Below are positions 15,703-28,983 of a stretch of DNA of 64,000 nt, in pieces. Positions within the stretch are counted from its first letter, which is position 1; the number at the start of each line of letters is the position of its first letter. The notes beneath the pieces were generated by a model. That model was not told the DNA's origin. It was given only the letters and a program-made list of their open reading frames with translations, and did not search any database. Source of the DNA: Rudaea cellulosilytica DSM 22992. Its GTDB lineage: Bacteria > Pseudomonadota > Gammaproteobacteria > Xanthomonadales > Rhodanobacteraceae. A program made the position numbers and the translations under genes. The stretch covers positions 62,001 to 126,000 of the forward strand of contig NZ_KB899242.1 in the NCBI RefSeq assembly GCF_000378125.1, written 5' to 3'.

Positions 15703-16125
15703 TTAGCGGACCACGAGAACCGGTAAGCGAGTTGACGCAAGCGTCTTGCTCACTACGGAGCCGAGCAACAACGACTTCAAAGCACCACGGCCGTGGGAGC
15801 CCATGACGATCATGTCGCTGCGTTCTTCCTTGGCTACGCGCGCAACGGATGTTCCGGCGTCACCGACGAGATGTCGTTCTCGAAAAGAAATCTTGGCTTT
15901 GGAGAGCACGCGTTTCGCCGCGCGTAACGCCGCGGCAGCATTCTTCTCATGGAATCTGGCGAGATCTTCGGCGCTGACGTACTTGCTTACGCGCTCGATC
16001 GTCGGCGGATCCACGTACACCAGCGTCAGCGAAAGCCGTTTGCCGAAGCTTGGCATGTGCTTGACCACGTAGCGCACCGCACGGGTGCTATAAGAACTGC
16101 CGTCCACAGGGAGCAGGATTTTCAT
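15703..16125 (-). CDS. Universal stress protein (UspA family)
   Basis: The 140-residue product begins MKILLPVDGSSYSTRAVRYV and has the full nucleotide motif GSHGRGALKSLLLGSV (GxxG-x9-GS). The ATG at 16125 follows GGAGGT, an ideal ribosome site; the frame extends 25 codons upstream without support. It is closely similar to the Usp at 17543 in the motif region. An ANR-type box 46 bp upstream and a downstream cytochrome b561 gene suggest an oxygen-responsive redox or stress unit. Confidence 0.92.
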   Translation of the reverse strand: MKILLPVDGSSYSTRAVRYVVKHMPSFGKRLSLTLVYVDPPTIERVSKYVSAEDLARFHEKNAAAALRAAKRVLSKAKISFRERHLVGDAGTSVARVAKEERSDMIVMGSHGRGALKSLLLGSVVSKTLASTRLPVLVVR

Positions 16126-16171
16126 GGCAATACCTCCGTTGTTACGGTAGCGAGCACAAACGGGACACCGA

Positions 16172-16185
16172 TTGATCCAAGTCAA
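16172..16185. promoter_or_regulatory. FNR/ANR-type box upstream of Usp-b561
   Basis: TTGATCCAAGTCAA has one mismatch to consensus and lies 46 bp before the Usp start codon. Confidence 0.65.
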
Positions 16186-16299
16186 AATTGCGTGCCGCAC
16201 CGTCTACCTGAGCGCAGGGTGATCGCATCGGATGGATGCCGACTCCGCTTGCGTGAACCTGAAACGCGACGGAGCTGCGCGCAGTTGCAGCGGTCTGAG

Positions 16300-17535
16300 T
16301 TAAGCGGTCAGCCAAGTCGTGGCAAGAAAAATGGCACCGATCGCCGCCACGCAGCCGATAACCGGCAGTGCGTACTCACGACTGCCGGTACTCGCAGCAA
16401 CGCTTTTCATGAGCGAGTTGGATGCGAACGCGGCAGCCATGGCGTAGGCAACCTCCTCGGAATCCACTCCCGCGTACACCTGTGCCACGCCAATGGCGAC
16501 AGCATGCACGTCGGCAAAACCGGTCGCGGCCGCGGCAAGAATCACGCCTCCGCTCCCCATCCACTGACGCAGTACGGCGGCAATGAGCGCGGCCGCAGCC
16601 ACGATGAAGGCGAACAAGACCGCCTGGCCGAGATTGAACGGTCGCCCTGGCGGAAGCTCGCCCGACGTCGAGGCACCGCTTCGAAAAAAGAACAAAGAAC
16701 CAATCAGAATCGCAGCGACACCGCTGGCCACCAACGGAGCGCCAAGTCGCCGAAGTATCGCGGGAGCAGCCACCAGCAGTATCAGCGCCAACTGGACTAT
16801 GGTGGCAACGTTCGACAGCACCGCTGCCGCCACACAGGCGCGCCTGATGCCGGGTGTGTCGCGCGCCCGTTGGCCCATACCGGCGATCGTCGCGGTGCTC
16901 GAAACGAAGCCGCCGAGCAAGCCGGCGAGCATGAGCCCCCGTCGCGTTCCGAAAACGCGCAATGCGATGTAGCCGGCGGCATTGATGCTCATGACGAGCA
17001 CCGCAAACAGCCAGATACGGCGTGGATTGAGCACCGAATATGGATCGAACGTGCGATCAGGAAGGAGTGGCAGCACGATAAGCACCGATGCGGCGAGCAG
17101 CAGGGCGTCCCCGAGTTCGCGTTCGCTCAGCACGTTCCGCGTGAAGTGATGCAGGGCCTGCTTGGTTTGCAGCAGAATGACGAGCACCACAAACAGGGCG
17201 GCTGACAGACCCGCTGAAGTGATGGCGAGCGAGCCGAGCAGATACGTGGCGAGCAGCGCCATTTCGGTCGTCAGGCCCGGTTCGCGATCGGTACGTTTGA
17301 CGTAGGCTGTGAGAGCAAATGCCGTCACCGCGCCTCCCGCCAACCATTGCATGGCCAACCCGAGATAGGCGGCGGTGGCGCCGATGAGCGCGACAACCGC
17401 GAATGTTCTGACCCCGGCTGGTTCGCTCGGAGAATGCTCGTCCTTATGACGCTCGCGCTGCACGCCGACGAGAAGACCGCCGCCGAGGGCGGCTAGCAGC
17501 CCGAAAAGTTGAGCAGAGTTCAGCGGATCTGCCAT
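16300..17535 (-). CDS. MgtC/SapB and DUF4010 family membrane protein
   Basis: The 411-residue product has about 11-12 hydrophobic segments. The N-terminal third matches the MgtC/SapB domain (GLLAALGGGLLVGVQRERHK, GVRTFAVVALIGATAAYLG). The rest matches the DUF4010 domain (GLLGGFVSSTATIAGMGQRA, GFADVHAVAIGVAQ). Such proteins are proposed membrane transport or regulatory proteins linked to Mg2+ homeostasis; the substrate is unproven. It is the last gene of a P-type ATPase-Usp-MgtC/DUF4010 unit, 7 bp after the Usp stop, which supports a role in cation balance under stress. Confidence 0.85.
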   Translation of the reverse strand: MADPLNSAQLFGLLAALGGGLLVGVQRERHKDEHSPSEPAGVRTFAVVALIGATAAYLGLAMQWLAGGAVTAFALTAYVKRTDREPGLTTEMALLATYLLGSLAITSAGLSAALFVVLVILLQTKQALHHFTRNVLSERELGDALLLAASVLIVLPLLPDRTFDPYSVLNPRRIWLFAVLVMSINAAGYIALRVFGTRRGLMLAGLLGGFVSSTATIAGMGQRARDTPGIRRACVAAAVLSNVATIVQLALILLVAAPAILRRLGAPLVASGVAAILIGSLFFFRSGASTSGELPPGRPFNLGQAVLFAFIVAAAALIAAVLRQWMGSGGVILAAAATGFADVHAVAIGVAQVYAGVDSEEVAYAMAAAFASNSLMKSVAASTGSREYALPVIGCVAAIGAIFLATTWLTA

Positions 17536-17542
17536 GCTCGTT

Positions 17543-17965
17543 TCAGTGCACGACCAGCACCGGTACAGCGCATTGCGACAACACCCTGGCGGTGACCGAT
17601 CCGAGCAACACGCTCTTGAGCGCAGTGCGCCCGTGGGAACCCATCAGTACGAGGTCGTAGTTTCCCTTCACCGCTTTTTGTGAAATGCATTGCGCCGCGT
17701 TTCCGACGGCATAAGTCTCGTCGAAAGCGATCCGTGCGCGGCGCAGCCGCTGGCGAGCGGATTTCAAGTACTCGTCGCTGTTTTCCCGGTGAATCTCGGC
17801 AACGCGAAGTTCACCAAGCGTAGCGGCAACTCGATCAAGCATGGGAATGTCGACGTAGAACAGCGTGACCTTGAGGTCCTTGACCTGAGCACGCAGCGAC
17901 TTGACCAGATACTGCGCCGCGCGACCGGAGCACTCGCTTCCGTCCGATGCAAAGAGCACTTTCAT
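17543..17965 (-). CDS. Universal stress protein (UspA family)
   Basis: The 140-residue product begins MKVLFASDGSECSGRAAQYL and has the ATP motif GSHGRTALKSVLLGSV near the C-terminus. Its start codon overlaps the ATPase stop by 4 bp (ATGA type), so translation is coupled to the cation pump. It may sense nucleotide state for the pump or the downstream MgtC/DUF4010 protein; this is inference. Confidence 0.92.
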   Translation of the reverse strand: MKVLFASDGSECSGRAAQYLVKSLRAQVKDLKVTLFYVDIPMLDRVAATLGELRVAEIHRENSDEYLKSARQRLRRARIAFDETYAVGNAAQCISQKAVKGNYDLVLMGSHGRTALKSVLLGSVTARVLSQCAVPVLVVH

Positions 17966-20538
17966 GTCGGTTCTCCTCGTTGAGTTGCGTTATTGGGCGA
18001 TGCGCGCCCTAGGATGTGTTGCACCGTGGCAGACAGCTTGGCCAGATCAAACAGGAGCGCCGAAGCGACACCTACGGACAAACCAAAGATCGTAAGTTTC
18101 GCCGGTGGCGCCTGGAAGTGGAACAGCCCTTGCAGACTCGGCAGCGTGATGCATAAAGCGACGACGGCAACCGCTATGGCGGCGACGCTCCAGTATGCCC
18201 CGTGGTCGCGCGCAAAGAGATGCGCCAACGTCGACCGGCGTGTGCCGACGACGCGAATGAGGACGAGGTTCCCCGCGGTGAAGGCGATGAAGGCAATCGC
18301 CCGAGCCATGTTTGTCTCCAGCCCCGAACTGATTCCTGCAGCATAGACGCCAAAGGAGGCGCCCAGGAGCAGCGAGCCTTGAATACCGGCAATCGCGAGC
18401 TGCGATGCTCCGAGCAGCAACTCGCCCGGTCGACGTGGCGGTTGCTGCATCGTTCCGGGTTCTACCGGCTCGTTCTCGAACGCGATGGCGCAGATGGGGT
18501 CGATGATCATTTCGATCAGGACGACATGCAACGGAAGCAATAGTGGCGGCAATCCGAGTAGAAGCGGCAAAAGCGCGAGGCCGCAAATCGGGATATGGAT
18601 TGCCGCGATGTATATCGTTGCCTTGCGCAGGTTGTCGAAAATCCGCCGCCCCATTTCGATGCCGGCGATGAGGTGTGCGAGGTCGTCTTCCAGGAGAACG
18701 ATCGAGGCCGCTTCGCGGGCGACGTCGGTACCCCTCCCGCCCATCGCCAGACCGATGTGCGCGGCTTTCAAGGCCGGCGCGTCGTTGACACCGTCGCCGG
18801 TCATGGCGACCACTTCGCCATTGGCCTTGAATGCACGTACCAGCCGCAGTTTCTGTTCCGGTCGAATACGCGCGAACACGCGCGTCGTCCTGACCATGCG
18901 CCGAAGGGTTTCGTCGTCGGCACTCGCCACGTCGGCTCCGGTTACGACCGGCGCGCTGCAATCGATTCCCGCTTGGCGTGCGATCGCCAACGCGGTAGCG
19001 GGATAGTCTCCGGTGATCATCACGACGGACACACCTGCTTCGCGCGCACGCATGACGGCGTGTTTTGCGCTGTCGCGCAGCGGATCCGCAAACGCCAAGA
19101 GACCAGACAGTTGCAGGCCCAGCTCATTCGGATCCTGCGGCAAGTCAACCGGAACCGATTGGGTGAATGCGACAGCGAGGACCCGAATGCCACTTCTCGC
19201 ATAAGCCTCAACCGAAGCCAGCAGAGAGTTCTGCTCGTCCGGCGTGAGCCTGCACATGTGGGCGATCGTTTCCGGCGCGCCTTTGGCAGCCGCGTACCTG
19301 CCTTGCGTTGATTGCCACACGCGCACGACGGCGGCTCGCTCTTGCGTCAGGCCGTACTCGCGCAGGAGCACGTTCGTGTCGCCATCGCCATTCAGCGCCG
19401 GTAAGCAGGCGGCCAAGCGATGGACCGCGGCATCCATGGGGTCGTTGGACGTACGCGCCGATGCGGCCTCGCCCTGCCGAACAAGATCGGCGAAGTACGG
19501 CGGCACCTCCGCTTCGTTCTTGCCAAGATCGAACGTTTTGCCTGCGACATTCAGCCCGCAGACCTCCATTCGGTTTTCGGTCAGCGTTCCGGTCTTGTCG
19601 ACACACAGCGTGCTGCATGCGCCCAGCACTTCGATGATCGCCGTGCGACGCACCAGAACATGCAGGCGCGCCAGCCGTCGCGCGCCCAGCGCGACGAAGA
19701 CGGCAAGCACCATCGGGAACTCTTCGGGCAGCGCCGACATGCCAAGCGCAATGCCCGACAGCGTGCCCTGCAGCCAGTCGTGATGGATGAAACCGTAGAG
19801 GAGCGCCACGAGTACACTCGCGAGCACCGCGACGATCGCGAACAGCCGGACGAGGCGGCCGAATGACTTCTGCAAGAGCGTTTGCTCGACCTCGATGGAG
19901 GCCAGCGAGACGCCGATCTTTCCGGCCTCGGTGTTCGCACCGGTGCGCACCACCTCGGCCAGTCCGCGTCCCATCGTGACCAGCGTGCTCGCGAACACCG
20001 AGCGACTTGTCGAATCGCTCGCATCGTCGGCATCCGCGCGCTTGGGGACGGGCACAGATTCGCCGGTCAAGAGCGATTCGTCCACGCTCACATTTTCCGC
20101 TCGGCGCAGGAGCGCATCGGCTGCCACGCGCTCGCCGTCGGCGATGAACAGCAGATCGCCCGGGACGACGTCGCGCGCACTGATTCTCTGTTCGCGCCCG
20201 TCCCGCATGACTCGCGCCGACGGGGTGGCCAGCGCCCGCAGCGCCTCCAGCGCGTTTTCGCTGCGCGTTTCTTGCACGACGACCAAGAGGATGGTGAGGC
20301 CCGCGAAACCCATCATGAGCAGACCCTCGCCGAGCCCGCCCACCGCCAGATAGATACCGGCGGCGAGTACCAGCAGCAAGAACATCGGCTCCTTCAGCAC
20401 GCCAAGAAGAATCCTTATCGCCCCTCGCCGGGGCGGTCTGGGCAGCTCGTTGGCTCCGAATGTGCTCAAGCGAGCCGCTGCTTCAGCGCTGGAGAGCCCA
20501 GCCGGCGGCGTGGGTTGCAGCCGTACTTCGTCTTTCAT
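17962..20538 (-). CDS. Cation-transporting P-type ATPase (P2-type)
   Basis: The 858-residue product has the N-terminal cation ATPase domain (LSSAEAAARLSTFGANELPR), actuator motif TGES at about residue 158, phosphorylation site DKTGTLT with Asp314, and hinge GDGVNDAPALKAAHIGLAMG. About ten membrane helices are present. M4 carries SALPEEFPMVLAVF, a variant of the PEGLP-type ion site seen in a bacterial subgroup, so Ca2+ versus other cations cannot be decided. It heads a three-gene unit with a Usp and an MgtC/DUF4010 protein. An ANR-type box lies 34 bp upstream of the ATG. Similar ATPase-Usp pairs occur in ANR-controlled stress clusters of other proteobacteria. Confidence 0.92.
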   Translation of the reverse strand: MKDEVRLQPTPPAGLSSAEAAARLSTFGANELPRPPRRGAIRILLGVLKEPMFLLLVLAAGIYLAVGGLGEGLLMMGFAGLTILLVVVQETRSENALEALRALATPSARVMRDGREQRISARDVVPGDLLFIADGERVAADALLRRAENVSVDESLLTGESVPVPKRADADDASDSTSRSVFASTLVTMGRGLAEVVRTGANTEAGKIGVSLASIEVEQTLLQKSFGRLVRLFAIVAVLASVLVALLYGFIHHDWLQGTLSGIALGMSALPEEFPMVLAVFVALGARRLARLHVLVRRTAIIEVLGACSTLCVDKTGTLTENRMEVCGLNVAGKTFDLGKNEAEVPPYFADLVRQGEAASARTSNDPMDAAVHRLAACLPALNGDGDTNVLLREYGLTQERAAVVRVWQSTQGRYAAAKGAPETIAHMCRLTPDEQNSLLASVEAYARSGIRVLAVAFTQSVPVDLPQDPNELGLQLSGLLAFADPLRDSAKHAVMRAREAGVSVVMITGDYPATALAIARQAGIDCSAPVVTGADVASADDETLRRMVRTTRVFARIRPEQKLRLVRAFKANGEVVAMTGDGVNDAPALKAAHIGLAMGGRGTDVAREAASIVLLEDDLAHLIAGIEMGRRIFDNLRKATIYIAAIHIPICGLALLPLLLGLPPLLLPLHVVLIEMIIDPICAIAFENEPVEPGTMQQPPRRPGELLLGASQLAIAGIQGSLLLGASFGVYAAGISSGLETNMARAIAFIAFTAGNLVLIRVVGTRRSTLAHLFARDHGAYWSVAAIAVAVVALCITLPSLQGLFHFQAPPAKLTIFGLSVGVASALLFDLAKLSATVQHILGRASPNNATQRGEPT

Positions 20539-20572
20539 TGGATATTTCTACCCGCCGCGATCTGACCGCGAG

Positions 20573-20586
20573 TTGACGTATGTCAA
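20573..20586. promoter_or_regulatory. FNR/ANR-type box between the P-type ATPase and a small membrane protein gene
   Basis: TTGACGTATGTCAA is a symmetric variant with one mismatch in each half. It is 34 bp from the ATPase start and 56 bp from the ATG at 20643, so it could serve either direction. Confidence 0.55.
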
Positions 20587-20642
20587 TGTTTAGGCGGGCC
20601 CGCAGCCTATATTTAATCTATCAACATGCCGGACGTGAAGTC

Positions 20643-20903
20643 ATGGACTGGTTTGCGGAATATCTTCACATCGTAGTCCTGCTCGACGAAATTGCCGTCG
20701 GCATCGCCGTCGTGGTGTTCGCGGCGGGGGGGATTATTGCCCCGACTGCCATCCTTGTTCGCGGGGCCTGCTGGTGGCGCCGCCGACTCAAGTGGGCGGC
20801 GATCGCGATGCTCACGTCGTGGCTGGGCCTTTGGCTGTTTTGGCGAGGCGAAGCACGAGCGGGTCGCAGCCCATCTGGTCGTGTATCGATTCGGTCCACA
20901 TAG
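20643..20903 (+). CDS. Small membrane protein of unknown function, possibly truncated
   Basis: The 86-residue frame has two hydrophobic segments (IVVLLDEIAVGIAVVVFAAG and WAAIAMLTSWLGLWLFW) and a basic middle (CWWRRRLKW). The N-terminal part faintly resembles small DUF1622-type membrane proteins, but I cannot assign a family. The last about 12 residues run into the AI-2E transporter remnant in another frame, so the gene may have lost its natural end. An ANR-type box sits 56 bp before the ATG. Confidence 0.5.
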   Translation: MDWFAEYLHIVVLLDEIAVGIAVVVFAAGGIIAPTAILVRGACWWRRRLKWAAIAMLTSWLGLWLFWRGEARAGRSPSGRVSIRST

Positions 20904-21070
20904 GCAACTGTCGCGTGCCATTCGCGTTGACCTTCATGGGGGTTCTCGGTGGCGTGCTGGCGTTTGGTGTCGCCGGGGTTTTCATCGGGCCGGCACTCTT
21001 GGCGGTCGCCGTCAATCTGAGCAGGCAATTGTCATCCTCGGCGATCCCCACACAAACCGCCGCGCGTTAG
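20900..21070 (+). pseudogene. C-terminal remnant of an AI-2E/PerM family transporter
   Basis: This frame encodes VPFALTFMGVLGGVLAFGVA followed by GVFIGPALLAVAVNLSRQL and a stop at 21070. That is the characteristic last transmembrane region of AI-2E/PerM-type transporters, which are normally about 350 residues long. Nothing upstream in this frame resembles the rest of the family and there is no start signal, so only the gene end survives. Confidence 0.65.
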
Positions 21071-21119
21071 TACTCGCGCCTCTCTCTCTACTATCGCATG
21101 CGTGAACTACGGGCTTCGA

Positions 21120-22763
21120 TCAGGGATCGGCGACAATGCCGGCGCCCGCACGAGGACGGTCGAGTTCACGCAATATCGCCGCATCCTTGGCGTAAATGTC
21201 GGGCTTGAATGCGATGCGATTGCCGTCGTGCGTATCGACGCTCCAGTAAAGGATGAGAATCGGCAGCGGATGCTCAAGCGCGACGCTTCGGGTTCCTCCA
21301 GCCGCAATCGCGGCGTCGATCTTCTTTCGATCCCAGTCGGGCATGCCTGCGAGCAGGCGCTCCACAAGTTCGAGCGGCCGTTCGATGCGAATGCAGCCGG
21401 AGCTGAAAGCGCGGCGCTCCTCGGCGAACAGCTCCTTGTGTGGCGTATCGTGCATGTAGACCCCGTAAGGATTCGGAAAACGGATCGCGACGCGGCCAAG
21501 CGAATTGCCCTCGCCGGCATCCTGGCGCAGAACGATGCCGCGAGGATGGTTCCAGTCCACGCTCGAGGGATCGCGCTCGTGGCCCGAGTCATCGAACACT
21601 CGGATGCGGTTGGCGGCCAGTGAGGCGGGGTTGCGTCGTATCTTCGGCAGCAGATCCTGGGTGAGAATCGTCGGCGGCACGGTCCAGGTCGGATTGAACG
21701 TGACCGTATCGATGCTCGACTTGAAGCTCGGCGTACTGCGGTAAGGCATGCCTACCTGCGCGCGCGTCGACCAGGCCGGCTTGCCCTCGTGGAAATAGGT
21801 CGCCTTGAATCCGGCAATATCGACAACGACGACGTCGCCCTGAATTTGCGGCAACAGCCAGCGCGCGCGTTCAAGATTGACCCGCACTTGGTCGATGCGC
21901 GCGCGCACCGGCAGGTTGAGCGCAGAGCGCGTTCGTTCGCCGACGCGGCCATCGACCTCGAGATATTGCTCGGCCTGGAATTCACGTAGCGCCGTTTCGA
22001 GCGGCGCATCGAAACGTTCGCCGCCCTCGTCGCCTTCGGCCAGGTATCCGCCCAGGATGAGGCGGCGGCGCAACGCGGCCACGCGCGGGCCGGAATCGCC
22101 CTGTTTCAGCGCGGGACCGTCGGCAATCGCAGGCCAACCGCCAGCCGCATCGATATCACGCAGCTTCTGCAGCGCGCCGCGCAAGCGCGCGTACGCGGCG
22201 TGCTGTGGGCGCGCTTGCGCGAAAAGATCGTCAATATCCGCGTGATCGAGGGCCGATGATATGTCTCGTTGCCATGCCTCGCGCTCCACCGGAAGTGGTG
22301 CAAAGTTGAAGTTCGGATCGATGCGGTCCGGATCGAGCTTGCCCCAACGAAGGTCATTCATCGCCTGCAGGTAAGCATCCGTGGCAAGCAAATCGAGGGT
22401 GATGCGCTGCTCGTCCGTAGTCGCGGCGCGGGCGGGATCGGCTTGCACCGCAACTAGATCTGCATAGTGATAAGCCTGCGGATCGAGCCCGTCGCTGCGC
22501 GTGCTGCCGATCGCCGTCGCCAGCGCGGCGACGCGCGCCGGACTCTGCCAGGCCGGCGCGTAATCGCGTTGCGCGTAGAATGCTGCGACGTTTCGTGCCT
22601 GCACCGAGGCGGCAGATACTTGTTCGGCGCGTTCGCGCAATCGTTGTGCGAGTGTATTCTCCGCGGCGCGAGCGTTGGCGAACAACGCCAAGCCGAGTGC
22701 GGCCAATCCGCAGAATGCCAGCTTAGACCGTTCGACGCCCATGTCCCTGCTTCTCCAGCGCAT
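21120..22763 (-). CDS. L,D-transpeptidase of the YcbB (LdtD) type
   Basis: The product is about 547 residues. It has an N-terminal signal peptide or anchor (KLAFCGLAALGLALFANARA), the YcbB scaffold domain, a peptidoglycan-binding domain (GDSGPRVAALRRRLILGGYL) and the YkuD catalytic domain with YMHDTPHKELF ... FSSGCIRI, which holds the active-site His and Cys. Such enzymes make 3-3 cross-links in peptidoglycan or attach proteins to it, in the periplasm. The ATG at 22763 has GAGGG six bases upstream; 22742 is an alternative start. It is divergent from a second YkuD-fold gene 69 bp away. Confidence 0.9.
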   Translation of the reverse strand: MRWRSRDMGVERSKLAFCGLAALGLALFANARAAENTLAQRLRERAEQVSAASVQARNVAAFYAQRDYAPAWQSPARVAALATAIGSTRSDGLDPQAYHYADLVAVQADPARAATTDEQRITLDLLATDAYLQAMNDLRWGKLDPDRIDPNFNFAPLPVEREAWQRDISSALDHADIDDLFAQARPQHAAYARLRGALQKLRDIDAAGGWPAIADGPALKQGDSGPRVAALRRRLILGGYLAEGDEGGERFDAPLETALREFQAEQYLEVDGRVGERTRSALNLPVRARIDQVRVNLERARWLLPQIQGDVVVVDIAGFKATYFHEGKPAWSTRAQVGMPYRSTPSFKSSIDTVTFNPTWTVPPTILTQDLLPKIRRNPASLAANRIRVFDDSGHERDPSSVDWNHPRGIVLRQDAGEGNSLGRVAIRFPNPYGVYMHDTPHKELFAEERRAFSSGCIRIERPLELVERLLAGMPDWDRKKIDAAIAAGGTRSVALEHPLPILILYWSVDTHDGNRIAFKPDIYAKDAAILRELDRPRAGAGIVADP

Positions 22764-22831
22764 CGCGACCCTCTTCAATACCATCCTGAATATCGCGTAC
22801 GATCGCCGCTTCTGACATCATCCATTCTGAT

Positions 22832-23530
22832 ATGAATCAAATCGTTATCGCCGCGGCGCTGCTGAGCCTGACGAACACCGCGGCGGCGACCGACACGCTC
22901 GCCGCACGCCTCGCTGCCGCGGCCCCGACGGCCGACCCCAATGTCATCCAGCTTGCGCTTGACGCGCGCGAATGCGCGATCGAACGTGGCCTGCCGGCCT
23001 CGGATCATCTCGCCGTGATCGACTATTCCAAACCCTCCGCGCAGCGCCGCCTATGGGTGTTCGATCTCGCTTCCGGCGCGCTCGAGTTTTTCGAATGGGT
23101 GGCCCATGGGCGCAATTCGGGCGACGGCATCGCGCACATGTTTTCCAATCATGACGGCAGCCTGGCATCGAGCCTGGGGCTGTATCGCACTGCCGGCGTG
23201 TTCTATGGCAAGGAAGGCATCGCGCTGCAGCTCGACGGCCTGGATCCCGGCTTCAACGACCGCGCCCGCGAGCGCGCGATCGTCATGCACGGCGCCTGGT
23301 ACGTCAGCGAGGAACTCGCGCGGACAACCGGCCGTATTGGCCTGAGCTGGGGCTGCCCGGCGGTGCGAACCGCCGTTGCCAAACCGATCATCAATCGTCT
23401 CAAGGATGGTCAGTATCTTTTCGCTTACTACCCCGACCGCAACTGGCTTCATTCCTCCGCATCGCTTCATTGCAGTGCGGTATCGATGAATTCGACGACT
23501 TCGTTCAACTTCGCCAACGTCGCCCCTTGA
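22832..23530 (+). CDS. Murein L,D-transpeptidase catalytic-domain family protein (YkuD_2)
   Basis: The 232-residue product has a signal peptide (MNQIVIAAALLSLTNTAAAT) and the YkuD_2 core: LAVIDYSKPSAQRRLWVFDL, VAHGRNSGDG, IVMHGAWYVS and SWGCPAVR with the catalytic Cys. The family is related to L,D-transpeptidases but shorter and less characterised. The last about 25 residues after the core are polar and lack conserved features. Together with the divergent YcbB-type gene it suggests a cell-wall 3-3 cross-linking locus. Confidence 0.85.
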   Translation: MNQIVIAAALLSLTNTAAATDTLAARLAAAAPTADPNVIQLALDARECAIERGLPASDHLAVIDYSKPSAQRRLWVFDLASGALEFFEWVAHGRNSGDGIAHMFSNHDGSLASSLGLYRTAGVFYGKEGIALQLDGLDPGFNDRARERAIVMHGAWYVSEELARTTGRIGLSWGCPAVRTAVAKPIINRLKDGQYLFAYYPDRNWLHSSASLHCSAVSMNSTTSFNFANVAP

Positions 23531-23638
23531 TCGCCGCAGCGGCTTCATTCGCTACGTTGCCGTATTGAACGTCGCTCGATTCGTGCGCGAATATGCCACG
23601 CAACGGCGCGAGAATCGTCTGGCGATCCTGAAAAGCAA

Positions 23639-23667
23639 AACGGCCAGAACCGAGCGGTTTGGCCGTT
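23639..23667 (-). terminator. Intrinsic terminator after tRNA-Ser
   Basis: On the minus strand AACGGCCA pairs with TGGCCGTT, with an inner ACCG/CGGT pairing, and is followed by TTTGCTTTT. It lies 18 bp past the CCA end of tRNA-Ser. Confidence 0.75.
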
Positions 23668-23684
23668 GTAGCTGCAGGCATATA

Positions 23685-23777
23685 TGGCGGAGAGAGAGGG
23701 ATTCGAACCCTCGATAGAGCTTTTGACCCTATACTCCCTTAGCAGGGGAGCCCCTTCGGCCTCTCGGGCATCTCTCC
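23685..23777 (-). tRNA. tRNA-Ser(GCT)
   Basis: The 93-base gene (encoded CCA included) folds with acceptor GGAGAGA/TCTCTCC, a long class II variable arm and anticodon loop CTGCTAA (anticodon GCT, reading AGC/AGU). It lies downstream of csrA on the same strand and is followed by an intrinsic terminator. Confidence 0.93.
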
Positions 23778-23888
23778 GGGAATTTCAGGCACCCTTGGCG
23801 GGCGCCTAGCAGCACCCGATACGCGACTGAACCATGCGGCTGCGGGGCCGCATAAGATAGCCATTTCGGGGGCGCAGGTAAAGAGAAT

Positions 23889-24095
23889 TCAGCTGGTGGG
23901 CGGCGGCGAGTTGTTGTCGCCCTGATCCGAATGTTCGCGTTTGATGCGCTGGAAGATTTCCTCGCGATGAACCGCGACGTCCTTCGGCGCGTTGATTCCA
24001 ATACGAACTTGATTGCCCTTGACGCCGAGAACCGTCACGCTGACCGACTCTCCTATCATCAATGTTTCACCAACGCGACGGGTCAAGATAAGCAT
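23889..24095 (-). CDS. csrA: Carbon storage regulator CsrA
   Basis: The 68-residue product begins [16 protein letters not shown] and includes [20 protein letters not shown], the canonical RNA-binding dimer core. The extra C-terminal tail is polar ([13 protein letters not shown]). The ATG at 24095 follows AAGGAGATTTGT; the frame's 24 upstream codons have no support. CsrA binds GGA motifs in mRNA leaders and controls carbon metabolism, motility and biofilm genes. It lies downstream of alaS, as in other gammaproteobacteria. Confidence 0.96.
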   Translation of the reverse strand: MLILTRRVGETLMIGESVSVTVLGVKGNQVRIGINAPKDVAVHREEIFQRIKREHSDQGDNNSPPPTS

Positions 24096-24349
24096 ACAAA
24101 TCTCCTTCAGCCAGTTCGTCGTTCCAAACGACTCAATGCGCAACATCAGCCATGACGGCACGCACACGGCAACGGCTCAAACGCTACGGGAAAGGATTCC
24201 CGCCCTGCGGGGTAGACCGGGCTGCAGCACGCAATCTTTCAGCAAAACCGACTGCGCGCGGCTTGATCCAATCAATCAAACGATACTAGCCCACGCATTT
24301 CGGGCATGCAACGAATCGGGACTGGTCGACGCTGTACATGTGATGCAGA

Positions 24350-27530
<3,181 letters not shown>

Positions 27531-27558
27531 GCGAGCGCTCTCTCTGCCTGCGGCGTCG

Positions 27559-28833
<1,275 letters not shown>

Positions 28834-28929
28834 GCCGGGCCCCGGTTCCTTTACAAAGAAATGTCAGTCGAAAGAATAGCATAGGCTGGCCGGATTGCTA
28901 GGCAATCCAGCGGATTTGGATTTGCATTG

Positions 28930-28955
28930 GCGGGAGCGGCGAATCGCGCTCCCGC
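28930..28955 (-). terminator. Hairpin between clpP and clpX
   Basis: GCGGGAGCG and CGCTCCCGC form a 9-bp GC-rich stem within the 150-bp clpP-clpX gap. On the minus strand there is no T tract after it, so it is more likely an attenuator or mRNA-processing hairpin that sets the clpP:clpX ratio than a full terminator. Confidence 0.4.
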
Positions 28956-28983
28956 ACCAGTTTTCGTCAACGGCGACGGGCGC

